Source: Paraburkholderia solisilvae (GTDB taxonomy: Bacteria; Pseudomonadota; Gammaproteobacteria; Burkholderiales; Burkholderiaceae). From it: 64,000 nt of DNA. Below the pieces are notes generated by a model. It saw only the letters and a list, made by a program, of their open reading frames with translations. It did not search any database and was not told the DNA's origin. The stretch lies in NCBI RefSeq assembly GCF_902859875.1, contig NZ_CADIKF010000023.1, positions 1-64,000 on the forward strand, read 5' to 3'. Positions 8,388 to 14,730 of this stretch are shown one piece after another (the first letter of the stretch is position 1; each line of letters starts with the position of its first letter). A program made the translations under genes and the position numbers.

Positions 8388-9752
8388 TTGCATAGTTCAA
8401 CTCATCACGACGGTCTCAAGCGTGGTCTGAAAAACCGGCATATCCAGTTGATCGCGCTTGGCGGCGCAATCGGCACGGGCCTTTTTCTCGGCTCGTCGAG
8501 CGTACTGCAGTCGGCGGGACCATCGATGATCCTCGGTTATGCGGTCGGCGGATTCATTGCATTCCTGATCATGCGGCAACTCGGCGAGATGATCGCGCAG
8601 GAGCCGGTTGCCGGGTCGTTCAGCCACTTCGCATACAAGTACTGGGGCGATTTCCCCGGCTTCCTGTCCGGCTGGAACTACTGGGTTCTGTATGTGCTCG
8701 TGAGCATGGCGGAACTGACCGCGGTCGGCCAGTACGTGCACTTCTGGTGGCCCGGCGTGCCCGCGTGGCTATCGGCGCTCGTCTGCTTCGTCGCAATCAA
8801 TGCGATCAACCTTGCGAACGTGAAGGCCTATGGCGAGACCGAGTTCTGGTTTGCAATCGTCAAGGTGGCCGCGGTGATCGGCATGATCGTGTTCGGCGGT
8901 TATCTGCTTTTCAGCGGACAGGGCGGGCCGCACGCGTCGGTGACGAATCTGTGGCGCGACGGAGGCTTCTTTCCGCATGGGTTTCAAGGGCTCTTCATGA
9001 CGCTCGCGGTCATCATGTTTTCGTTCGGTGGACTCGAACTGATCGGCATTACCGCGGCGGAAGCCGCTGAGCCGCGAAAGAGCATTCCGAAGGCCGTCAA
9101 TCAGGTGATCTATCGCATCCTGATTTTCTATATCTGCTCGCTGGTGGTGCTGTTGTCGTTGTATCCGTGGAGTCGGGTCGCCGCAGGCGGCAGTCCGTTC
9201 GTGATGATCTTTTCGCAGATGGGATCGAGTTTGACTGCGAACGCACTTAACATCGTTGTGTTGACTGCGGCACTTTCCGTCTACAACAGCTGCGTGTATG
9301 CGAATAGTCGCATGCTGTATGGGCTTGCCGAGCAGGGCAATGCGCCGCAGGCGCTGCTCAAGGTCGATCGGCGCGGCGTGCCGTATCTGGCGATCGGCGT
9401 GTCCGCGCTCGCGGCGTTCTCGTGCGTGATCGTCAACTATCTGATTCCGGCAAAGGCGCTCGACGTGTTGATGGCGCTCGTGGTCGCCGCACTTGTGCTC
9501 AACTGGGCATTGATCAGCCTCACGCATCTGAAATCGCGTAAAGCGATGTTGGAAGAAGGGCAGACACTCGTGTTCAAGTCATTGTGGTTCCCGGTGAGCA
9601 ACTGGATTTGCCTTGCGTTCATGGCAATGGTGATGGTCATTCTTGCGATGACGCCCGGATTGAACATGTCGGTCACGCTTGTTCCTGTATGGCTCTTAGT
9701 GATGTGGGCGGGCTATAGGCTCAAGGCGCGGCGCGCACCGGTCGCGGTCTGA
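8388..9752 (+). CDS. Amino acid permease, AroP/PheP/ProY type
   Basis: A 454-residue inner-membrane APC-family transporter with about 12 helices. The N-terminal GLKNRHIQLIALGGAIGTGLFLGS motif region (here split across residues 10-33), the GGLELIGITAAEAAEP block and the FMALVVAALVLNW-like late helices fit the amino acid transporter (AAT) subfamily (AroP, PheP, ProY, GabP). The substrate is probably an aromatic amino acid, proline or GABA, taken up by proton symport. The start is TTG at 8388: no in-frame ATG lies before the conserved N-terminus. Confidence 0.85.
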   Translation: MHSSTHHDGLKRGLKNRHIQLIALGGAIGTGLFLGSSSVLQSAGPSMILGYAVGGFIAFLIMRQLGEMIAQEPVAGSFSHFAYKYWGDFPGFLSGWNYWVLYVLVSMAELTAVGQYVHFWWPGVPAWLSALVCFVAINAINLANVKAYGETEFWFAIVKVAAVIGMIVFGGYLLFSGQGGPHASVTNLWRDGGFFPHGFQGLFMTLAVIMFSFGGLELIGITAAEAAEPRKSIPKAVNQVIYRILIFYICSLVVLLSLYPWSRVAAGGSPFVMIFSQMGSSLTANALNIVVLTAALSVYNSCVYANSRMLYGLAEQGNAPQALLKVDRRGVPYLAIGVSALAAFSCVIVNYLIPAKALDVLMALVVAALVLNWALISLTHLKSRKAMLEEGQTLVFKSLWFPVSNWICLAFMAMVMVILAMTPGLNMSVTLVPVWLLVMWAGYRLKARRAPVAV

Positions 9753-9782
9753 GTAACGCTGCGCGCTGTTAGGAAAAATCGA

Positions 9783-10229
9783 ATGAGACACGGACTCGAT
9801 GCGACCGCGCGGCAGTTGGTGTTCGTCTTGCCCTTGTTGATGGGCGCAATCGAATATACCCTGCGTGTGGGCTTCGATCAGCCGGGCAAGGATGAGTTCT
9901 TTCCCATCTCGCTGATCGTCGCGGGCATCGGGCTCTTTGTTGCGTTGACGATTCTGCCGGAAGCGCCCAGACAGTCCGAGCCGCGGGAAAGTGAAGTGGA
10001 ACAGGTTGAGCGCAAGGAACGCGCGGAGCGTTACCGTCAACAGGCGCTGGTCGCAAAGACCGGGGTCTGGTTCGCGGTCGGCGGTGTGGCGGCGTGGATA
10101 TATCTTTTGGCTGCTTCCTTCAGCGACAAGGTTCGCGCAATAATTCCGTTCTACCCACTAATGGGTGCGAGTGTCTACTATCTGCTTGGGGCTGTGCTCA
10201 CGGAGTGGAAAGCGAGGTTGCCGAAATGA
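9783..10229 (+). CDS. Hypothetical membrane protein
   Basis: 148 residues with likely membrane segments at about 11-29, 41-58, 92-112 and 117-138, and a charged, coiled-coil-prone stretch (residues 65-85) between the second and third. No family is recognised. It overlaps the next gene by ATGA, so the two are translationally coupled and may form a complex. Both lie outside the left boundary of the integrated element. Confidence 0.65.
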   Translation: MRHGLDATARQLVFVLPLLMGAIEYTLRVGFDQPGKDEFFPISLIVAGIGLFVALTILPEAPRQSEPRESEVEQVERKERAERYRQQALVAKTGVWFAVGGVAAWIYLLAASFSDKVRAIIPFYPLMGASVYYLLGAVLTEWKARLPK

Positions 10230-10624
10230 ACTACGTTATCGAATTTGCAAGAGAGTACGGCGTCGTGATCGTGACGATGGCTGTCGGTTGGGTAGCTACG
10301 CAGTTGTATTTGCGGTATGAGGCGCGTGCGCGTGAGCGTCGTCTCGCGGCGGCGAGTGCGTCGATGCTGGACCGCGAGCTGAAGCAGCAGGTGGAAGATG
10401 CCGTGGCGATGATCGACACGCTGCTACGCGAAGAATCGTCTCTTTCAGGGCAGACGAAAGCCGAGTTGATGCGGCGTCGCAAAAGCATGCAACAAGGTTG
10501 GGCGCGCAGAGGACGTGTGCCGGCTGCGGAGCTCGCGCGCGTTCACCTGAAGCGGCGGCAAACGGAAACGTTGCTATTGCAGCTCAAGCAGCAGGAAGAA
10601 CAACTGCGTACTGCGGTCGGCTGA
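10226..10624 (+). CDS. Hypothetical protein, one membrane helix plus coiled coil
   Basis: 132 residues: an N-terminal hydrophobic segment (about 2-26) followed by a long Arg/Glu/Gln-rich helical region with coiled-coil character (RELKQQVEDAVAMIDTLL and LLLQLKQQEEQL). It is coupled to the preceding membrane protein by an ATGA overlap and followed by a terminator, so the pair is a two-gene unit. No function can be named. Confidence 0.65.
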   Translation: MNYVIEFAREYGVVIVTMAVGWVATQLYLRYEARARERRLAAASASMLDRELKQQVEDAVAMIDTLLREESSLSGQTKAELMRRRKSMQQGWARRGRVPAAELARVHLKRRQTETLLLQLKQQEEQLRTAVG

Positions 10625-10663
10625 AATCGCTCGGTGCGATTCCGAGGAGCGAAAGGATCAACG

Positions 10664-10690
10664 AGACCCGCGCATGTCGCGGGTCTTGTG
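10664..10690 (+). terminator. Intrinsic terminator after the two-gene unit
   Basis: Stem AGACCCGCG / CGCGGGTCT with a 5-nt loop (CATGT) and a short T-containing tail, 40 bp after the stop of the coiled-coil gene. Confidence 0.75.
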
Positions 10691-10824
10691 CATTTGATGT
10701 GCGATGGAGCGCGTAGGCGGATGTCTGCGAATCGGACTCATGCGAGCTGAGCCGACGCCCTGACCGTGTATTGCGTGTACTTGCAGGAGAAGATCGACAC
10801 GCGACGTTCGCGAACGCGAAATGA

Positions 10825-10841
10825 CTGGTGCCAGGGCCGGA
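10825..10841. other. Left attachment site (attL core)
   Basis: CTGGTGCC-AGGGCCGGA matches the tRNA-Leu 3' end CTGGTGCCCAGGGCCGGA except for one missing C. Given its position 60 bp from arm-type repeats, it is the best candidate for the displaced att copy. Confidence 0.7.
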
Positions 10842-10900
10842 ATGGAATACCTGCGTAGAACGCTTTACGGACAAGGGAATGTCTATTTTTTGTCGAGCGG

Positions 10901-10920
10901 ATACCACCAAAAATACCACC
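10901..10920 (+). repeat. Integrase arm-type sites, left end
   Basis: Two copies of ATACCACC spaced 12 bp start to start (10901-10908, 10913-10920). The same word, also at 12-bp spacing, occurs at the right end beside the integrase gene. Confidence 0.65.
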
Positions 10921-11080
10921 AAGTTGAAGATGTTGGTTTCCGGAACATATTGGCCTTTCCTGCAACGTACGGGATCAAATAGAATGATTCGCCGCCGCGT
11001 TCTATTGATGCTTTTCAAGCTGCGGGTTGCTGACACAGCCGGCGCGGTGTCTGACTGACAGGGACTTCGTTGGGGGCACT

Positions 11081-11737
11081 TTGGATATCGAACAGGGTAT
11101 TTCTCAAAACATCGAGTGGATAGATGGCCAAGCGTTGCTGATATTCGAGCAGGTATTCGGCCGGAAGCTGGAAGAAGATAAAACTGCATTGGGGCATGCA
11201 TTTACAACTCTCTTGAGCGAATGCAGCGTCGCGCTGGGAGGCCCCGTGATTCGCGAGAGTTCGGCACGTTCGCTCGAAGGGGAGGAGCGTGCGAAGGCAC
11301 TCATCGAAACAGGGAACCGGGCGAAGGCGGCGAAGCAGATGATCCTCAACGATCTCTCGCTCGTTTCCATTTGTTTGACTGCCGCGATTAAGGCACTCGA
11401 ATCCGGGGATCTGGTAGAGGCAATCAGCTCGACTGTGACTGCATCGCGCGCGATCGGCATAGCCGAAGCCGACCTTAGGCAGCTACGACTAGCCCAGCAT
11501 AAAACAGGGAAGGGTGGCCGCAAAACTCAGGATGCCAACAAACGTAACGCTGGTCGCGCCGCGGAAAAGGTGCTCGCGGCTTATCGCGCAATGAATCCTA
11601 AGCCGAGGGCGGCCACACGCGCTGCGGAAAAGTTGGTGCAGGACAACATTGGCGTTCCGTATCGGCAGGTCTATGACCTGATTCGAGCTGAGAAGAAGTC
11701 AGAGAAAAACGAGCTCACTTTGCAATCTACTGAGTAG
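11081..11737 (+). CDS. Hypothetical protein, element left end
   Basis: 218 residues from a TTG at 11081; another TTG at 11027 would add 18 residues, and no ATG fits. The N-terminal half is mainly helical, the middle (about 75-135) resembles a helical bundle, and the C-terminal third is Lys/Arg/Ala-rich (GKGGRKTQDANKRNAGRAAE) with a possible DNA-binding end (NIGVPYRQVYDLIRAEKK). No family is recognised. It is the first gene inside the element and reads toward alpA. Confidence 0.6.
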   Translation: MDIEQGISQNIEWIDGQALLIFEQVFGRKLEEDKTALGHAFTTLLSECSVALGGPVIRESSARSLEGEERAKALIETGNRAKAAKQMILNDLSLVSICLTAAIKALESGDLVEAISSTVTASRAIGIAEADLRQLRLAQHKTGKGGRKTQDANKRNAGRAAEKVLAAYRAMNPKPRAATRAAEKLVQDNIGVPYRQVYDLIRAEKKSEKNELTLQSTE

Positions 11738-11747
11738 AACGCACGCC

Positions 11748-11779
11748 ACAGTGAGTGCTGCGTGTACGGGACTCACTGT
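11748..11779. repeat. Inverted repeat between first element gene and alpA
   Basis: A perfect 9-bp inverted repeat (ACAGTGAGT / ACTCACTGT) separated by 14 bp, 11 bp after the previous stop. It lacks a T-run, so it may be an operator in the alpA promoter region rather than a terminator. Confidence 0.5.
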
Positions 11780-11882
11780 ACAGCGCACTACACTCAGTGC
11801 CGAGGCTCGTAATGGACACCACTAGGAGCAAATATGGCCAAGTGTTCCCGGAAGGGCCGGGAGCGATCACCAAGAGTGAGAC

Positions 11883-12092
11883 ATGGCCGGACAAATCCAA
11901 ACCGCGCTTACTATCCTGCGTCGCAAACAGGTCGAAGCCGTCACGGGGCTCAGTCGCTCCACAATCTACGCCCGCATTCGCAACAAGACATTTCCTCCTG
12001 CGATCCAACTTGGTCCGCGCTCGGTCGGCTGGCGAGCTGGCGATATCGACGCTTTTCTCGCTTCCCCTGCCAATTATCGTGCGGAAGGGTAG
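11883..12092 (+). CDS. alpA: AlpA-family regulator / excisionase
   Basis: A 69-residue MerR-like winged-helix protein of the AlpA/Vis family. LRRKQVEAVTGLSRSTIYARIRNKTFP forms the helix-turn-helix, here quoted across residues 12-38; QLGPRSVGWRAGDIDAFLAS is the wing and C-terminal helix. In satellite P4 the homologue Vis is both a transcription regulator and the recombination directionality factor for excision. It sits at the head of the satellite-like gene run, 3 bp before the PC4-like gene. Confidence 0.85.
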   Translation: MAGQIQTALTILRRKQVEAVTGLSRSTIYARIRNKTFPPAIQLGPRSVGWRAGDIDAFLASPANYRAEG

Positions 12093-12095
12093 AAG

Positions 12096-12413
12096 ATGCG
12101 GACAAAAAAAAGGGCCGACCTGAAGGCCAGCCAAATAGACTTGCGAGCCGATGTTAACACGGAGGCGGGGCACGATGAGCGTCCCGGCACGCTGATCCTT
12201 GAGGTGCAGAAGAACTCACGCGAGCGTGTGCGTATCAGCATCGATCAATACAAGGGGCACGAGTACGTCAACATCCGGACGTGGTATGTCGACGCGGCCG
12301 GCGAGTATCGACCGACAAAGAATGGCGTCACGTTGAAACCGCAACTGATTCCGCAGCTCATGCAAGGCCTTGAGCTGGCGGCGCGCGCCGCAACTCCGCA
12401 GGGAGATCGATGA
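12096..12413 (+). CDS. PC4 (p15)-like ssDNA-binding transcriptional coactivator family protein
   Basis: A 105-residue protein with the PC4/YdbC-like fold at residues ~38-95: ILEVQKNSRERVRISIDQY, then YVNIRTWY and KNGVTLKPQLIPQLMQGLE. These proteins bind single-stranded DNA as dimers, and small homologues are common in phages and satellites. It starts 3 bp after alpA and precedes the structured leader. A role in replication or regulation of the element is inferred. Confidence 0.8.
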   Translation: MRTKKRADLKASQIDLRADVNTEAGHDERPGTLILEVQKNSRERVRISIDQYKGHEYVNIRTWYVDAAGEYRPTKNGVTLKPQLIPQLMQGLELAARAATPQGDR

Positions 12414-12584
12414 CATGTCGCCATGCATCGATCGCGTGCCCGCTTCAGAGCCGGCATGGTGGGGAACGTATGCGCGCGGCCCTAGAAAAATCGGCCTTTA
12501 CGAGGTAAACCCGAGCGCCTATACTTCGTTCGTCCCTGAAACAACAGGGAACCTGGATTGGCGTCCAGAAAGGAATAGGCGGAC

Positions 12585-12607
12585 AACCGCCGCTGAGCGG
12601 TTTTTTT
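12585..12607 (+). terminator. Terminator-like hairpin after alpA-PC4
   Basis: AACCGC / GCGGTT with a 6-nt loop is followed directly by TTTTTTT. It could end short transcripts before the downstream operon, as P4 does during immunity. Confidence 0.7.
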
Positions 12608-12650
12608 ACGTCCGCACGCCAGCGCGCGCCCTCTTTAATGGTCGGGCCTT

Positions 12651-12767
12651 GGCGGGGGAGCCCTCGGGCTCGCCGGTTTCCTATTCGCCGGTACGCCAAC
12701 CTCGTCATGTGCCCGGCCACCCCAATTGGCGTTGGGAGCCGGGTTGTTCGACCCGAATAGGAGGCCG
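12651..12767 (+). ncRNA. C4/CI-like antisense RNA leader pairing with a downstream ribosome site
   Basis: Two hairpins are visible: GAGCCC/GGGCTC (12658-12671) and CCCGGC..GCCGGG (12712-12743). A 14-nt segment at 12674-12687 can pair without a gap (12 Watson-Crick, 2 G-U) with 12754-12767, covering the AGGAGG of the gene at 12772. A second 7-bp match joins ACGCCAA (12693-12699) to TTGGCGT (12726-12732). This is the arrangement of phage P1 C4 RNA over icd and of P4 CI RNA. Family membership was not tested. Confidence 0.65.
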
Positions 12768-12771
12768 CACC

Positions 12772-13191
12772 ATGCTGCGCCAAGCTACTGCTCGTCCTGG
12801 GCAACCCGAATCCCTTTCCACCATCGTTCGCGAAGCGCTGCGCACTGCAGCGCTCGCCCCTGATCTCGCCGCGGCACTGGACGTCGCTGGCGCCGCGCTG
12901 ATCGACATTGCGCAGCTCGCGCGCGACGATCAGCCGTCCCAGCGCGAACAGGCACCGGTCCGCGAGATTTTCTGCACCATCCAACGCGTCGCCGATGAAA
13001 CGCTGGGCGCGCTCGAGCGCGCAGCTTGCATCTTCGCTGCAATCGATCGTCTGACGCGCGACACCGACGAGCCCGTCAACGAGCTCGCGCTGATCGGCCG
13101 CTCGCTTGTGAGTTCCCAGTCAGAGGCGCTCGACAGCACCTTCACCGGCATTGCTTACCGCATGTCGAGGATGGAGGCGTGCCATGGCTGA
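12772..13191 (+). CDS. Hypothetical helical protein under the C4-like leader
   Basis: 139 residues, almost entirely helical (LSTIVREALRTAALAPDL; ETLGALERAACIFAAIDRL). The ATG at 12772 has a perfect AGGAGG 7 nt upstream, exactly the site the leader segment can mask. By position it corresponds to the icd/kil-type gene that such RNAs repress in P1 and P4, but no sequence similarity is recognised. It overlaps the next gene by 8 bp, beginning a run of seven overlapping genes ending with the primase-helicase. Confidence 0.65.
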   Translation: MLRQATARPGQPESLSTIVREALRTAALAPDLAAALDVAGAALIDIAQLARDDQPSQREQAPVREIFCTIQRVADETLGALERAACIFAAIDRLTRDTDEPVNELALIGRSLVSSQSEALDSTFTGIAYRMSRMEACHG

Positions 13192-13429
13192 CGTCACCAT
13201 GCGTTCCGTTCAGTTTCCGCTATTTGCTCTCGCCGGTCGTCGCTCGGCCGAGCTATGGCTCGCCGCAGCGCCAATGAGCGCCGGCGAGTTTCGAGATCTG
13301 CGCTATCACTACCTCATGGCCGGCATGCCGACGCTGCCGGGCGATGAGCCGCGCCGCGTCGCGTTCAACGACGCATTCGCTCGTCGCATCGCTGAAGCCA
13401 TCGTGAAAGCCGAGGTGCGCCATGAGTAG
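13184..13429 (+). CDS. Hypothetical protein in the satellite operon
   Basis: 81 residues; ATG at 13184 with GGAGG about 8 nt upstream, inside the end of the previous gene. It has a hydrophobic N-terminal third (FPLFALAGRRSAELWLA) and a charged helical C-terminus. Overlaps the next gene by 8 bp. No family is recognised. Confidence 0.6.
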   Translation: MADVTMRSVQFPLFALAGRRSAELWLAAAPMSAGEFRDLRYHYLMAGMPTLPGDEPRRVAFNDAFARRIAEAIVKAEVRHE

Positions 13430-13700
13430 CGAGCACATCACTTTGGCCACCATCGCTTCGGTTTCCGACCTGCAGGCGTATCGCATGAAGCGCGTGCTGT
13501 GCCGACAAGTGCCTTCCGTGGCCGCACGTGCATCTCACCTCCATATTGAGATCGGAACCGATGACGAGATCCGCTTCGACTGGCAGATCGAGTCATACGA
13601 CGCTGACCGTTTCCTTGACGTCATGTTGCTCGCGATCGTCGGTATTCGGGAAGCCCGTTCGGAGTCTAGGCCGTTGGTCAGATCGGGGGATTCGCAATGA
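13422..13700 (+). CDS. Hypothetical protein in the satellite operon
   Basis: 92 residues starting MSSEHITLATIASV. It appears to be a small alpha/beta protein (ASHLHIEIGTDDEIRFDWQI followed by a helix). Coupled to the next gene by ATGA. No family is recognised. Confidence 0.6.
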   Translation: MSSEHITLATIASVSDLQAYRMKRVLCRQVPSVAARASHLHIEIGTDDEIRFDWQIESYDADRFLDVMLLAIVGIREARSESRPLVRSGDSQ

Positions 13701-13963
13701 AAACGAACACCAAAACGCTGCTCGAGCTTCGGGAATTGATCGAAGAGGTTCGGACGGCGGCGCTCGACCGCTTTGCAGACACCGCAGCACTTGGCGAAGC
13801 GATCAATAGTCTTGCGGAAAACAAGGGCGCTTTCGTGTGCCGTCTCGCGCGTATCAGCGTGTATCTGGCGAACGACGGCGCGAGCGAGATCGAGGCCCAA
13901 CTCGCCGAGATCGTGCGGCGCATCGACATTGCTGTTGAACGGCCGGAGGCTGGACGTGAATAA
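13697..13963 (+). CDS. Hypothetical helical protein in the satellite operon
   Basis: 88 residues, all-helical with heptad-like spacing (TLLELRELIEEVRTAALDRF; EIEAQLAEIVRRIDIAVER). Start ATG at 13697 overlaps the previous stop (ATGA). No family is recognised; an oligomerising coiled coil is likely. Confidence 0.6.
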   Translation: MKTNTKTLLELRELIEEVRTAALDRFADTAALGEAINSLAENKGAFVCRLARISVYLANDGASEIEAQLAEIVRRIDIAVERPEAGRE

Positions 13964-14381
13964 CGAACAAAACTTTCTCGAGAGCGACAGCATTGCGTCG
14001 CTGTTCGACAACGCATCACGAAAGGCTGGCGAGCTCGGCGAGCTGAATGCCGAGCCGATGATGCGCGTGCTCGACCATGCATATGTAGTCGGGCGCGGCG
14101 TCGCCGAGGTGCTGCGCATGCACCGCTTGAACTGGATCCGCGGCGACCTGTACGCCGACCGTGAAGGCGGTAAAGCAATGGAGCCACCTCTGAGCGACGG
14201 TCATATGGGCGCGCTGCTCGAGCTCGCCCGCGTCGCATCCGATCTGGTGGTCGACGAGATCGAGCACATCGCCGATTGGACCAACCAGCATAGCGTGCCG
14301 GCACGCAGCGAGCGCGGTGTCGCGCGTAGCGGGTCGGATAGCCGTCGAGCCAGTGCTGTTGTGGAGGAAGCCATTGGTTAA
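13956..14381 (+). CDS. Hypothetical protein in the satellite operon
   Basis: 141 residues from GTG at 13956, which overlaps the previous stop and has GGAGG upstream. Mostly helical (MMRVLDHAYVVGRGVAEVLR; GALLELARVASDLVVDEIEH). No family is recognised. Start choice rests on spacing and overlap, because upstream in-frame sequence belongs to the preceding gene. Confidence 0.6.
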   Translation: MNNEQNFLESDSIASLFDNASRKAGELGELNAEPMMRVLDHAYVVGRGVAEVLRMHRLNWIRGDLYADREGGKAMEPPLSDGHMGALLELARVASDLVVDEIEHIADWTNQHSVPARSERGVARSGSDSRRASAVVEEAIG

Positions 14382-14730
14382 TCGAACTTCAACCACGTCG
14401 GATGGCCTTCGGTCGGGGATTGACCTCGGTGGCGGCGAGGTCACAACGCCGGCCGACTATCTGTTGATGGCCGGGTTTCTCGTATATGAGGCGCCGCGCG
14501 CGCCGGCAACTGCGCGCCTCGCTGCGCGGCGCATTCTCACCGCAGTCTTGCGCGCCGCGACCGCACGCGGCTTTCCGAATTCGGACGTCCTCGAGACTCT
14601 GCTGGCGAACGGCACGAAGTCGCCGCGTGTGTATCAGCTTGCTGTCGACGCGGCCGCCGCCGTCGGCGACGTGCAGACTTTTGTCGAAATTCTGCGGCAC
14701 GCAGGCCTGTCGACGGAGGGCGAACTGTGA
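14374..14730 (+). CDS. Hypothetical protein upstream of the primase-helicase
   Basis: 118 residues from TTG at 14374, preceded by GGAGG about 8 nt upstream; GTG at 14317 is an alternative. The protein is helical and Ala-rich (RLAARRILTAVLRAATARGF). It is coupled by ATGA to the primase-helicase gene, so it may be an accessory replication protein, but nothing in the sequence shows this directly. Confidence 0.55.
   Translation: MVNRTSTTSDGLRSGIDLGGGEVTTPADYLLMAGFLVYEAPRAPATARLAARRILTAVLRAATARGFPNSDVLETLLANGTKSPRVYQLAVDAAAAVGDVQTFVEILRHAGLSTEGEL

Larger units (their letters stand above)
10691..11080. other. Intergenic region containing the left element boundary
   Basis: No gene is supported here. 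It contains the attL core, and the arm-type repeats at 10901-10920. An ORF on the minus strand (10738-10965) crosses the junction and lacks recognisable features. Confidence 0.6.
12415..12771 (+). other. Upstream in-frame ORF across the structured leader (Ash/Icd-like)
   Basis: An ORF with ATG at 12415 (GGGAG 9 nt upstream, 1 nt after the PC4 stop) runs in frame through the terminator-like hairpin and the C4-like element into the gene at 12772. Its FYVRTPARALFNGRALAG segment recalls the low-complexity Ash/Icd-like ORFs annotated over such leaders in enterobacterial P4-like elements. Whether protein is made, or the frame is a by-product of the RNA, cannot be told. Confidence 0.35.

Noticed and set aside
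10738-10965. Minus-strand ORF across the left element boundary
   Set aside because: It spans the att core and repeats, so it is a chance frame made by the insertion.
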